Of a stretch of DNA of 64,000 nucleotides, positions 40,101 to 49,868 are shown one piece after another. The notes beneath the pieces are model-generated. The model made no database searches, was not told where the DNA came from, and saw only the letters and a program-made list of their open reading frames with translations. The translations under genes and the position numbers were made by a program. Source of the stretch: Przewalskia tangutica (lineage: Eukaryota > Streptophyta > Magnoliopsida > Solanales > Solanaceae); contig CM056728.1 in NCBI GenBank assembly GCA_029844215.1, forward strand, positions 6,908,001 to 6,972,000. Direction: 5' to 3'. Every line of letters starts with the position of its first letter. Position 1 is the first letter of the stretch.

Positions 40101-41223
40101 TTTCCAACACCCAATCACTATTCATCATCCCCTTCAATTTTCTAGCAACCACCGTTGATGACCATAACTAGGGTTCATTTAATATCAATTTCCAACCACC
40201 AACCAACACCATAAATAACATCTACCTTCATTCGTTTTTTGATAATCACAGTGTCTGGGCCAGCTTACGCGCCACCAGACACCTGCTATCTCCCACCAAC
40301 ACAAGTATTGAGTAACTCTGTCTATCAAAGCTTGGAAGATGGGAAGAAATCACCTAGAGTTGAAGTTATGGAATTACATCAACTTGACTAAATCTTGAAA
40401 ATACAACTTGTGGGTGTTCTTGACAACGTTGAATATTTGAGGAGATTCTAGTAATTTCTAGGGCTGGCCAGCGGGCCGGGCCGACCCGACCCCGGTAAAA
40501 AAAAAAAAAAAGTGGGACCGGGGCTCGAACCGGGGAGGGTCAGGGTATGGTCCGGCCCGACCCGATCCCGCCCCGACCCCGCCCCAGTCCCGCCCTTTGC
40601 AGAAAATAACCGTTGTCTAACGGCCATTTTACATTTTGGCCGTTAGACAACGGCCATTTTTGGCTTCCCCCCTCCCCCAACCCCCCCTACCCCCTTTATA
40701 TTTATTTTTAACCCCTAAGTTATTATATTTACACTTTAACCCAATTTTTCAACTATAAATACATCATTTCCTCTTCTTATTATTTTCACAAATCTTTCTA
40801 CTCTCTAATCTCTCAATCAATCAATCTCTATTCTCTATACAACATTGTCTACTACATATTCAATATTTCAATCTATTTATTAATTTGAGAATTGATAGTG
40901 AAGTTGGCAACTAACTTGAGGATTATCTATCGAGCAAAGTTTCAATTTTCAACCTCTCGATTACACGTCGACTCTACGTCGGCGTTTGGTACATTCGTTC
41001 TCTCATTAAATTATTATTTTGTTTTTATTTCATTTAGCACATTTAATTTCATTATCTTTAAGTCTTTAACTATTTATTACCATGAAAAGAGTAAAAAGTG
41101 TTTTTGGCAAGGGTACTTCTTCAAATTGGTAATTTATTTCATCCGATAGGACACGAACATGCGAAAATGATAATTTTGAAAAATAAGGGACACGACACGG
41201 CTATAAAAATAATTAAAAATAAA

Positions 41224-41255
<32 letters not shown>

Positions 41256-44200
41256 ATATAATACTAAAATTAATATTTTTAAAGCTTCACATTCATAAAT
41301 AAATTATAAAATTTAATTCAAATTTGTTATATACCAAATAACCAAAATACCAAATTCAAAAATAAATAATAATTTTGCTAAGTATTAGAATTTATCAACT
41401 ATTATTCTTGAGCCCCACCTTTAATTCAAGCCCAACTGAAAAACCCCTGGCCTCATTTATTTTCGTCCAAAACAATCCCCAAAGCCCAATATCCATTAGC
41501 CCATCCCAACTTATCTTCACCCCTTCCAAATTCACAAAAAAACCAACAACCCTAGCAGCAATTCAAGCCCGCCTCCACCTTACCAAAATCTGTCCAAAAT
41601 CGACCTCAAGATCACTCCTCACCTTGTTGAATTTGCTTTATCTATCAGATTGGGAAGAGATTGATCCAGAAGGAAGTGAAACTTTTTTTATCGCGATCTG
41701 GGTCTTTTTCTATCAAATTCTTCCTCCTCTTTTTCCATTTTTTCCCTATCTTGCCTCGACACTTTTTTACAACCACTGATGCCTTTTCCAGTAATGTTCA
41801 TCAAGTGTGCTTTTTGGTCGCCGTCTTTTGATTTCTGAAATTCGCAGGTATGCAATTTAGGGGTTTTACCTTTTTTTAAGTGCCATGTCTCCCCTTCCCG
41901 TGTCCCGTGTGTGTCTCTGCCGTGTCCGACAATTTTTTTTTTGGCTGGGACCACTCGGACACGGCCCGGACACGTGTCCGATGAGGTGTCCGACACGGAT
42001 ACGTTACCCTAAATAAAGTGTCCGTGCTTCATAGATCCACACACACCTCGGGTTTACTTTACTTACGTCATTATACCCATAACTAGTCCAGATTAATTAT
42101 TAAAAATCACAGGGCTTGACAGATTTCATAAGCACAACACAGATAGATGATGTTATCGGCAATCCATCCCATTCCCTGTTTATGAGCCCTTCCCTACTCT
42201 CTGTACACTTGAAAGAATAAGAAGACGAAGAAAGCTTAGTGTGCGTTTCGTGCTGTTTCCCCAAGATTATTGTTCTTTACTTGTTAATCACATGTTTTCC
42301 CTTGTAGGAGTACTTCCAAAAATTACGGATTGAAAGTGCAATGGGTTCATCAGCACCAACTCCCAAACAGGTATGCAGAATTTGTTATTCCCTCATCTTC
42401 TTTTGTTCTATACACTTTGTCTTTACAGTTTACAGGGAAAATGACGGAATTGTGAGTTTAACCAACTATAACGCATATTATCAAAGATATAAACTAATGT
42501 ACTTAATCTGAAATCTGTAAGCAACATTGTGTATGTTCCTTAAACTTAGTGAGCAAACTGGACAGTTCAAGACATCCGGAAGTATGCTTCAAATAAAGTG
42601 TGAACAGTTTGAATATTGTTGCTAGCTACTACATAGAGTACTTAGTTGCCACATGTCACTGCTAGTTCTTTATCTTCTTATGTCTTGGTCATACCTGTTG
42701 GGTTTTGATATTGGTGAATGAGAAATGATGGGATAAAAATTAAAGAGGGTAAAAGGCTCTTTTGTCCCACATCGAAAAAAAGAGAAGGAAAGAGAGGTGT
42801 ATATATTACATTACACCTTCTCTAGCTGCTAAAAGGGTTGAGAGGGCAAGGAGCCCTCGCGCCGTCGTCGTCGCTCGCTCGGCTCGGCTTTGGATTTGGA
42901 TTTGGATTTGGAAAAAGATTGATTGATAATCTTTTTGGACAAACGTTTCTTTAATTAATTCATTATTTAATTAATAACAAATCCAAACGGATCGACCCGC
43001 GACCCGACCCGTCCGACTCTCCCTCTCTTTTTCGAATTTCCCTCCAAAATTAGGTGACTATTCTAAATGGTTGCAACCATTCAGAATCAGTACCTCCAAC
43101 CCTATAAATTCTTGATTATTCCAAGAATTTATTCATTCATTTTACTAATTCATAATCTAATCAATTCTGAAATTCTGAAGTTGCTCTTCAACTCGAAAAT
43201 TTCATTCTGTGTGATATACTGCCGTTGAGTGGTTCGTTGCTACCGAAATTTGGAGTACTACTATTCTGGTAAGATAATCGTTCTATCCTGGGAGGTGATA
43301 TTCCGTTAACCTCGAAAATCATGAGGAATAATTTCCTAAGGACACACTTTGAACTAAGTGAGCTCGATTACATTCGAAATTATTTTTCCAAAGCAGATTC
43401 TGCTGTTTATTGTTTCATTAATGTTATATGTTTCACTAAGTGATTAACATATTGTTTTGAATCATTATTTAGCCAAGTCTGATTATTATACCAACAATCT
43501 TAAGGAAATTATGTTTATTTTATTTTAATCAGATCCGGTTGGAGATTAAAATCTGTGTGGTTTTCTACTCCGTATGAGATTTCATATTCTAACTTGAAGA
43601 CATAAAAACTTCGTTGGAATATTAAAAGTCCATGAAAAAGTGTTTTCCAAAAGAAAAAAAAAAGTGTTTTTTCAGAAAGAAAAAAAAAGTGTGTTTCTTG
43701 TATGTTGTTTGGAGACTAAAATCTTCGGATTTTCTACTCCGGTTGAGATTAAAGTTTTCATAACTTTCTACTCATTTGGATACTTGATTTGAAGATATAA
43801 AAACTTCATCAAGTATACAACATACAATCTAATCGTGACTTCGTTTCTATCAATTTTGATTCGGTTTGAAGAAATAAAATCTTCACCGTTGTGTATTATA
43901 TTTGTTTCTATCAAAATTGATTCGGTTTGAAGAAATAAAATCTTCGCCGTTGTGTATGATATTTGTTGCGACGATTTGAAGAACATAAAAACTTCATCGC
44001 TCGCTTTTAAGGAGATTAAAACTTGTGTAGTTTTCTACACCATATGAATATTAGTATTCTGACTCGAAGATATAAAAACTTCTTTGGAATAATAAATTTT
44101 CATAATTACACAAAGATTTGAAGAACATAAAATCTTCGTTCTAAGGAGATTAAAACTGTGTAGTTTTCTACTCATATGAATATTAGTATTCGACTCGAAG

Positions 44201-47200
44201 ATATAAAAACTTTGTTGGAATACTAAAGTTTCATAATTATCTCGCGATTTGAAGAAATAAAATCTTCATCGTTCAAATTAAGATTTGAAGAAATAAAATC
44301 TTCATCGTTTAAGTTTCACAATTATACTCCGATTTGAAGAAATAAAATCTTCATCGTTTGAGTTTGTGATTTAATTGCTATTCTGGTTTTATTAAGTAAA
44401 GCGGTTTATCGATTGTGATGACAAACAAATAATGGCAATGATCTGAATGATCGTGTGCAATCTTTGTCAGTGCAATTTGGTTGGAAACCGAAGAAGTGGT
44501 GGTGGATTCTCGTGCCACTTCGACATGTTTCTTACCGCAGAAGCATTTGCAACATATGCTCCATTGGACCCAAGAGGTCATGTTTATGGAAATATCGCAA
44601 TGACGAGGTTGAAGGATATGGGAAGATACTTTTAAAGATAACTTCCGGCAAGGTCCTGACTCTCAACAATGTTCTGCACGTTCCAACAATTCGAAAGAAT
44701 TTAGTTTCAGCCGGACTACTCGTCAAAAACGGGTTTAAGTGCGTGTTGGTTAGTGAGAAAATTGTAATAAGTAAGAATGATATGTTCATAGGAAATGGCT
44801 ACCTCACCGAGGGCCTTTTCAAACTCAATGTAATGGTTGTTAATGAAAATTCACTGGCCTTACTTATCGAGTCAAATGATTTATGGCATGTTCGTTTAGG
44901 ACATGTCAATTACAAAACCTTGCGAAAATTGATCAATTTAGAAGTATTGCCTAAATTCGAGTGTAACAAATCAAAATGTGAAATTTGTGTTGAATCTAAG
45001 TTTGTTAAACATCCATATAAGTCTATTGATAGGAATTCAAATCCTTTAGACTTAATTCACACAGATATATGTGATATGAAGTCAATACCATCTCGTGGTG
45101 GGAAAAAGTATTTTATAACTTTCATCGATTTATCGCACTCGATATTGTTATGTGTATTTGCTTAATAGTAAGGATGAAGCAATTAATGCATTTAAGCAAT
45201 ACAAGAAAGAAGTGGAAAATCAATTGAATAAAAGATCAAAATGATTAGAAGTGATAAGCGAGAGTACCAATCTCCTTTGCGAGACATGTTTGGAATATGA
45301 GTTATTCATCAAACTATCGCTTCTTACACACCACAATCAAATGGAATTGCGGAAAGGAAAACCGAACATTAAAGGAAATGATGAATGCCTTACTAATTAG
45401 TTCCGCCATCGCAGAGCTCATGGAAGCTATCTCATAACTAATCGAATACTCAACAGAGTACCACATCAAAACACAATCTATTCCATATGATCTATGGAAA
45501 GAAGAAAACCCAACTTGAAATATTTCAAAATGTGGGGTGTTTAGCAGCGTCCAAGTTCCTTTGCCCAAAAGTGGTAAAAATCGGACCAAAAGCGTGGATT
45601 GTGTTTTTATTGGCTATGCTACAAACAAAGAAAAGCTTGTCGGTTTGGTTCACAAATCGGACAATCCCAAATTCATGTTAATACGAATTGAATCGGATAA
45701 TCGAATTTTGAAAACATCTATCCGTATAAAGCGAATGTGAGTCGACAAGTGAAAGATCTAAACGACCGCGTGAAGAACCAAAGGAAAGTATACCAAGCAA
45801 AGAGGATCTAAGGCGTAGCAAACGTCAAAAGACATCTACTTCCTTTGGACCAGACTTTGTAACATTCTTGCTTGAAAATGAGCCTCAAACATTTAAAGCA
45901 GCAATGTCATCTTCTGATTCAACATTTTGGAAAGAAGGAGTCAATAGTGAGATTGAATCAATTTTAAACAACCAAGAGTTAGTTGATCTTCCTCCTGGAA
46001 ATAAACCTTTAGGATCAAAATGGATCTTTAAAAGGAAAATAAAAGCTGATGGTACTATTGACAAATATAAGGCAAGACTTGTGGTCAAAGGTTATAAACA
46101 AAAAGAAGGTCTTGATTACTTTGACACATACTCGCCGGTAACAAGAATAACATCTATCCGGGTGTTAGTGGCACTGGCGGCCGTATATGGTCTTGAAATT
46201 CATCAAATGGATGTCAAGACAGCTTTCTTAAATGGAGAATTGGAGGAAGAAATTTACATGGAACAACCTGAGGGTTTTGTGGTTCCTGGTAAAGAAAGGA
46301 AAGTGTGCAGACTTGTTAAGTCACTTTATGGACTTAAACAAGCACCCAAACAATGGCATGCAAAATTTGACCAAATAATGTTGGCAAATAGATTTAAGAT
46401 TAATGAGTGTGACAAATGTGTTTACATTAAAAATACTCCAAATCATGAAGTCATTGTTTGTTTGTATGTTGATGACATGTTGATAATGAGTAAAGATATT
46501 GTCGATGTAAATGCTACGGCGTATGCTCATTAGCAAATTTGACATGAAAGACTTAGGGGTTCTTGATTTGATCTTAGGAATTAGGATCCATAAAACTCCA
46601 CGGTCTAGCATTATTACATCGCATTATATTGAAAAAGTACTTGACAAGTTCAAGTATTTAAATTTCAATGTTGCAAAGACTCGATTGATGTAAGTTTTGC
46701 ACTTCAAAAGAATGAAGGTGAAAGTGACTCAATTGGACTTTGCACGAAGTTTTAAAGTCGATGTACATTATGAATTGTACGGCGGATATAGCATGTCTTT
46801 ATAAGCAAGCTGAGTCGATTCACGAGTAATCCCAATCAAACTCATTGGATGGCAATGAAACGAGTCTTGAGATATTTACAACACACCAAAAACTATGCTG
46901 CATTATAATAAATATCCCGCAATACTTGAGGGATATAGTGATGCAATTGGATCACCGGATCGTTTGAAGTTAAATCCACGAGTGAATATGTTTTCACTGT
47001 TGGCGGAGGAGCACTGTCTTGGAAATCATCAAAACAGACATGCATCGCCCGCTCTACAATGGAATCAGAATTTATAGCTTAGACAAGACCCTGAAGAAGT
47101 TTGAATGGCTCCTAATTTCTTAGAAGATATTCCATTCGCCCAAACCTTTGGCTCCTATATGTATACACCGATCAGCAAAGAATAGGTAGAGGCAAGGAGC

Positions 47201-49868
47201 GTAATGTATAACGGAAAATCTCGTCACATACGACGAGACACAATACCGTTAGACAACTCCTCTTCAGTGGCGTTATCACAATTGATTATGTAAAGTCAAG
47301 AGATAACGTGGCGGATCCGCTTTCAAAAGGCTTATCTAGAGAGGAGTTGGTAGATCATCAATGGGAATGGGGTTAAGGCGAGACAAGTCATCGTGGCGGT
47401 AACTACCTAGCGACCGAGATCCCAAGAGCTAGGTTCAAGGAGATCAAACAAAGTTGTATCGACGGTTGACATTGTCAAATAACTCAACCCATTCTCGGAT
47501 GAAGGCAATGTTCGAAATAAGGATAAGACTTTATGGCTTGTTAATGAGTTAATAAAGCATTAAGGTTTTTAATGGTTATCTAAATCGCGATGTATGACCG
47601 GATAATGTGGCTATAGGACACATGTTTAGAAATCACCTATGTGAGTGTTAAGTGTAAGCCGCTTTAAAGGGAATGACGGTAAAGGCCCATTCTACGCACT
47701 CGTGAGACGAGCGGTGTTCATGGTCAAACGAACACAACCGTGAGAACCATAAAGCGGTTGAGGTTGATTGTGTGTCTTATGTTGTCACGATACAACAAAG
47801 TTCGACGGTTCAAAGATATCAAATCTACCGATTGATCGAGTATATCCGATATAAGTTCACTACGGAAAGTTCAAAGGAAACCTACTTATCGGATGCGATC
47901 AATTCTCGCCAGATATCACACTCGTCCGTACATTCTTCTATCTTATAACCATTCCCCATTCATGTGGGGGATTGTTGAGTTTTGATATTGGTGAATGAGA
48001 AATGATGGATGAAAATTAAAGAGGGTAAAAGACTCTTTTGTCCCACATCGAAAAAAAGAGAAGGAAAGAGAGGTGTATATATTACATTACACCTTCTCTA
48101 GCTGCTAAAAGGGTTGAGAGGGCAAGGAGCCCTCGCGCCGTCGTCGTCGCTCGCTCGGCTCGGCTTTGGATTTGGAAAAAGATTGATTGATAATCTTTTT
48201 GGACAAACGTTTCTTTAATTAATTAATTATTTAATTAATAACAAATCCAAACGGATCGACCCGCGACCCGACCCGACCCGTCCGACTCTCCCTCTCTTTT
48301 TCGAATTTCCCTCCAAAATTAGGTGACTATTCGAATGGTTGCAACCATTCGTAATCGATTTCGACCTATAAATTCTTGATTATTCCAAGAATTTATTCAT
48401 TCATTTTACTAATTCATAATCTAATCAATTCAAATTCGTTGCTCTTCAACTCGAAAATTTCATTCTCGTGATATCTTTAGTTGAGTAGTTCGTTACTCTA
48501 ATTTGGAGTACTACTATTCGGTAAGATAATCGCTCTATCCCGGGAGGCGATATTAGTTAACCTCGAGCATCGCGAGGAAATAATTTCGCGACACACTTTG
48601 AACTAAGTGGGCTCGATTACATTCTGAAATTATTTTTTCAAAACAGATTCTGTTTTCGTTTATTGTTTCATTAATGTTATATGTTTCACTAAGTGATTAA
48701 CATATTGTTTTGAATCATTATTTAGCCAAGTACAGATTATTATACCAACAATACCTATCATCCACTCTTTAGTGGTTTATAATAAATAAGGCTTGAGGGG
48801 TCTCGTTTTTCCTACCACATGTCACTGCTAGTTCTTTATCTTCTTATGTCTTAGTCATACCTACCATCCCTTTGTACTCTTTAGTGGTTTATAATAAATA
48901 AGGCTCGAGGGGTCTAGGTTTTCCTTAGTGGTGTTCCTTTCACTTGTTTTGGTGGATCTTAGATTAAATATTGGGAAAACATCATAATCATGCACATGAT
49001 TTGCTGCTACAGATTTTATAATGGTCACAAATTTTAACAATAATCAGTACACGCGCGCACAGTAATATTGCTAACTAAGGGCATGGTCTGGGGCTTGGAG
49101 TGTCTCATTCAGTTGCTTTTAGGGCTGGTCAATGGGTCGGGCTGGGCCCACTGGGATCGGGATAGGCGGGCTCGGGACGGAGAGGAGGGGCGGGGTCAGG
49201 CTGGGGCGGGCCAGGCGGGACGATACCGTGTCCCGTCCCAGTACCGGTCCCGGTGGGAAGGCGGTCGGGACGGGACGGGCGGTTTTTGTTTTTTAAATTT
49301 TTCCACTAAATTAAAAATACTAAATTACTAACAAAGTAACATATAGTCAGATAGTCATATACTCATATTATACTATTATAGTATTATACTCATATATATT
49401 TATAAACTAAATAATTAAATAAAGACAAGAAGAGTGTAAAAAACTTAGAAATTTGTTTTTGCATCTTATATTATTAATTATTTCATGAAATATACTGAAT
49501 TCGATTACGTTGTAGTGTACTGTTGTTGAAAAAAATTGCAAAAGACATAGAAAATGTAAAATGACCGTTATTGCAACGACTATTTTTGGCAAGTGGCGGG
49601 ACTGGGCGGGACCGGGACGGGTCCTAGCGGGACCGGGTCGGGCGAGACCATACCATGTCCCGTCCCGGTTCGAGCCCCGGACCCGCTAAATTTTTTTTTA
49701 AAATTTAAACAGGGCCGATACGGACCGGGTCGGCCCGGCCCACTGGCCAGCCTTAGTTGCTTTGTTCCCTTGTGGCAGATTGCATATCTTCAGAGTCTAG
49801 GATGCACTACGGTTCCTACATCCCGTCTCCATGCATCCCGGTTGATTGAAGAATATAAATCACTGTAG
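19125..49868 (+). CDS. SRS2: SRS2-like ATP-dependent 3'-5' DNA helicase (UvrD/Rep family), 29 exons
   Basis: Superfamily 1A helicase like Arabidopsis At4g25120; the family unwinds recombination and repair intermediates, presumably in the nucleus. Exons: 19125-19285, 20129-21014, 21096-21137, 21268-21431, 23133-23319, 23814-23870, 23945-24050, 24145-24278, 24404-24478, 24584-24709, 24783-24914, 25010-25093, 25173-25286, 25378-25478, 25842-25908, 26272-26322, 26840-26917, 27111-27320, 27443-27481, 27688-27759, 27870-27956, 28033-28089, 29486-29688, 36276-36369, 36617-36667, 37927-37989, 38099-38158, 42308-42370, 49779-49868. All introns are GT-AG and the frame stays open: 3654 nt, 1217 residues. 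Motifs: Q motif LNDRQQ (323-328), Walker A GPGSGKT (344-350, split by an intron), MTFTTAAA (373-380), DEFQDTS (549-555), VGDEDQ (574-579), LSKNYRST (607-614), IHQSKGLEWD (923-932), LLYVAMTRA (967-975). The Ser-rich N-terminal region is less recognisable. The end, TSRLHASRLIEEYKSL, matches the family. Exon 23 could instead end at 29661. Confidence 0.95.
21432..23132. other. Helicase intron 4 (1.7 kb)
   Basis: No coding sequence. At 22240-22400 and 22895-22975 there are GC-richer stretches (GAGGAGCGCATGCAATGC, GTATGCTTCGCCTACACCTTAGCC) of the kind seen in dispersed plant repeats, but no ends could be defined. Confidence 0.45.
26392..26591. mobile_element. Stowaway-like MITE in helicase intron 16
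   Basis: About 200 bp between TA dinucleotides. The left end CTCCCTCTGCTCCAATTTAT, followed by GTGACA, is the near-complement of the right end TGTCACATAAATAGAACACA, followed by AGGAG. The ends, short length and TA flank fit Stowaway MITEs mobilised by Tc1/mariner transposases. Confidence 0.8.
28650..28962. mobile_element. Inverted-repeat MITE in helicase intron 22
   Basis: About 313 bp. The left end GTGACGTTTGTTTGAAGTTT, then CCAAAA, is mirrored by the right end TTTTGGAAACTGAAAAACAA, then ATGTCAC. The interior is AT-rich with GTTTTTGCAAAA-type subrepeats and no coding sequence. The flanks do not show a clear target duplication, so the superfamily is undecided. Confidence 0.65.
29096..29333. 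mobile_element. Stowaway-like MITE in helicase intron 22
   Basis: About 238 bp flanked by TA. The ends CTCCTCCCTCACAATTTATA and ATATAAATTGGGACAGAGGG, then AG, are inverted repeats of the same type as the element at 26392. It lies about 150 bases before exon 23. Confidence 0.8.
29709..29998 (-). repeat. 3' LTR of gypsy C
   Basis: Plus strand TGTAACGAG...ATTGTGACA. It pairs with 35170-35460 and is preceded in sense by the polypurine tract at about 29999-30012. Confidence 0.92.
29999..33890 (-). pseudogene. Gypsy C pol (protease to chromodomain), frameshifted, with internal duplication
   Basis: Protease at 33599-33892 reads DMGSTHSF where gypsy A has DSGSTHSF, so the D-[ST]-G active site is changed. 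RT and RNase H are in the long frame 30807-33233: DYRRLNQL, then FFDDILIYS as the catalytic Asp pair, and DALSRKS at the RNase H end. Integrase has H..H..CEVCRRC and FIEGLPKS, but a segment of about 135 residues is present twice in tandem. Just after the second FLDNIDKLHG the frame shifts by one base where SDRD is expected. Later pieces are at 30617-30823 and 30259-30648. The C-terminal chromodomain-like segment has TGA at 30110-30112 in place of the Trp codon of LVQWANL. Not functional as read. Confidence 0.88.
30873..31682. repeat. 405-bp perfect in-frame tandem duplication in gypsy C integrase
   Basis: A unit from about 30873 to 31277 is repeated at 31278-31682 with an offset of exactly 405 bases, which is 135 codons. 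The two copies look identical. The junction shares ATCCAT, suggesting slippage or unequal exchange at a short homology. The unit covers the integrase zinc-binding domain and the start of the catalytic core. Confidence 0.92.
33896..35168 (-). pseudogene. Gypsy C gag
   Basis: The frame starts at the ATG at 35168-35166 (MASEPPLTPPELQIVYDDIR). A heptad-like stretch with repeated ETNKRLDETNKRLE follows, then a Pro/Thr-rich linker, then a retrotransposon gag core (KINFPEFDGSNPRSWLRKCE). Near 34200 a one-base shift changes the frame, since the expected AKLYEES block (present in gypsy A) is out of frame, ending the open frame at 34119. A CCHC zinc knuckle lies further on at about 33905-33955 (CYRCKERHFPGHQC). 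Gag forms the particle that packages the RNA. The ATG lies within the primer-binding site. Confidence 0.85.
35155..35167 (-). promoter_or_regulatory. Primer-binding site, initiator-Met tRNA type
   Basis: TGGCATCAGAGCC on the minus strand, one base from the TGGTATCAGAGC site common in plant retroelements, two bases inside the 5' LTR. It overlaps the gag start codon. Confidence 0.8.
35170..35460 (-). repeat. 5' LTR of gypsy C
   Basis: Plus strand TGTAACAAG...ATTGTGACA, about 291 bp, the pair of 29709-29998. It is followed on the plus strand by GTTCC. Confidence 0.92.
36000..36145 (+). mobile_element. Solanaceae-type SINE in helicase intron 23
   Basis: The block with CCATCTGCCTAAGCCTTGCT, GGGAGATAGCAGATAC and GGAATAGTCGAGGTGCGC, ending near CACCACCGTTATTAAAAA, matches a tRNA-derived SINE type I recognise from solanaceous introns. 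The family name is from memory and should be checked. It lies about 130 bases before exon 24. Confidence 0.6.
38566..38795. mobile_element. Degenerate Stowaway-like MITE in helicase intron 27
   Basis: The left end TTCATCCGTTTCAATTTGTG and right end TTCACATAAATTGAAAAGTA are imperfect inverted repeats related to those at 26392 and 29096. About 230 bp. Confidence 0.55.
38800..40230. other. Helicase intron 27 interior, no gene seen
   Basis: No coding frame is supported. The 38850-39600 stretch is moderately GC-rich and could be an old LTR, but I found no paired copy or target duplication. Confidence 0.4.
40234..40358 (-). mobile_element. Solanaceae-type SINE in helicase intron 27
   Basis: Contains GTGTCTGGGCCAGCTTACGC, CACCTGCTATCTCCCACCAA and GGGAAGAAATCACC, the reverse of blocks in the element at 36000-36145. 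It is the same SINE type in the opposite orientation. Confidence 0.6.
40459..41150 (+). mobile_element. Truncated 5' end of a hAT-like element
   Basis: Starts TAGGGCTGGCCAGCGGGCCG, the same terminal repeat as the hAT element at 49120-49755, followed by GC-rich CCCGACCC blocks and then a TATA-containing, UTR-like stretch (40700-40860). No matching right end was found downstream, so it is truncated or rearranged. Confidence 0.6.
41150..42025. other. Unclassified repeat with GTGTCCGACACG motifs
   Basis: Opens with AGGACACGAACATG and GGGACACGACACGG and closes with CGGACACGTGTCCGATGAGG, GTGTCCGACACGGA and AAGTGTCCGTGCTTCATAG. The rest is AT-rich with a (TA)n run at about 41228-41250. No protein is supported. 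It looks like a dispersed element whose type I cannot assign. Confidence 0.4.
42696..43496 (+). repeat. 5' LTR of the copia element
   Basis: 801 bp with GTATATATTACATT as a possible TATA region, a GC-rich GCGCCGTCGTCGTCGCTCGC block and a TTTGGA run that is longer here than in the other LTR. Confidence 0.9.
43530..44365 (+). repeat. Short hairpin-like repeats in the copia leader
   Basis: About eleven copies of GAAGAAATAAAATCTTC or variants (GAAGATATAAAAACTTC, GAAGAACATAAAATCTTC), each with arms GAAG(A)...(T)CTTC around an A-rich loop. They are interspersed with GGAGATTAAAATCT and TTTTCTACTCC blocks. Spacing is irregular, about 40-90 bases. Confidence 0.85.
44455..47340 (+). pseudogene. Copia pol remnant
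   Basis: 44636-45165 holds the end of protease and the GAG-pre-integrase domain (NVLHVPTIRKNLVSAGLL; LWHVRLGHVNYKTLRKL) and the integrase start (CEICVESK, HTDICDMKS). Integrase is then frameshifted, with fragments to 45740. RT is open at 45868-46533 (KARLVVKGYKQKEGLDYFDT; MDVKTAFLNGELEEEIYMEQ; SLYGLKQAP; YVDDMLIMSK, holding the catalytic YVDD). The frame breaks just after, continuing as KFDMKDLGVLDLILGIRIH at 46540-46600. RNase H is only fragmentary to about 47340. No chromodomain is present, as expected for copia. Confidence 0.88.
47973..48750 (+). repeat. 3' LTR of the copia element
   Basis: 778 bp, the pair of 42696-43496, with scattered substitutions and indels including a shorter TTTGGA run. 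The LTRs have diverged visibly more than those of gypsy C. Confidence 0.9.
49120..49755. mobile_element. 636-bp non-autonomous hAT element at the last helicase splice acceptor
   Basis: Exact 8-bp duplications GTTGCTTT at 49112-49119 and 49756-49763 flank it. The ends TAGGGCTGGTCAATGGGTCG and, reversed, TAAGGCTGGCCAGTGGGCCG are imperfect inverted repeats. GC-rich GGGACGGG blocks lie at both ends and an AT-rich centre lies between, with no transposase. Eight-base duplications and this terminus fit hAT. The right duplication ends 15 bases before the last exon at 49779. Confidence 0.9.

Larger units (their letters stand above)
42696..48750 (+). mobile_element. Ty1/copia retrotransposon in the last helicase intron
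   Basis: 6055 bp with LTRs 42696-43496 and 47973-48750, TG...CA ends (TGTTGGGTTT...TACCAACA), and perfect 5-bp ATACC duplications at 42691-42695 and 48751-48755. A polypurine stretch (GTGGGGGA) precedes the 3' LTR. Internal order is protease/pre-integrase, integrase, RT, RNase H, which defines copia. A repeat-rich tract at 43530-44365 occupies the usual gag position and no gag was recognised. Frameshifts in integrase and after RT make it defective. It is in the same orientation as the host gene. Confidence 0.93.
42649..48925. repeat. Tandem duplication of about 106 bp, split by the copia insertion
   Basis: CCACATGTCACTGCTAGTTC to GTCATACC occurs at 42649-42695 and, nearly identical, at 48815-48861. 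The downstream part (CTCTTTAGTGGTTTATAATA, GAGGGGTCT) occurs at 48765-48805 and 48880-48920. Removing the copia element leaves two adjacent copies, the first interrupted at ATACC. Confidence 0.85.

Noticed and set aside
41375..41779. Plus-strand open frame of 134 codons in helicase intron 27
   Set aside because: Composition is low-complexity and intron-like, lying in the unclassified GTGTCC repeat. No domain seen and no codon-like pattern.
43590..44365. Repeat array resembling a CRISPR
   Set aside because: Repeats are short, degenerate, self-complementary and irregularly spaced, and they lie between the LTRs of a plant copia element with no cas genes. A eukaryotic genome makes a CRISPR untenable.
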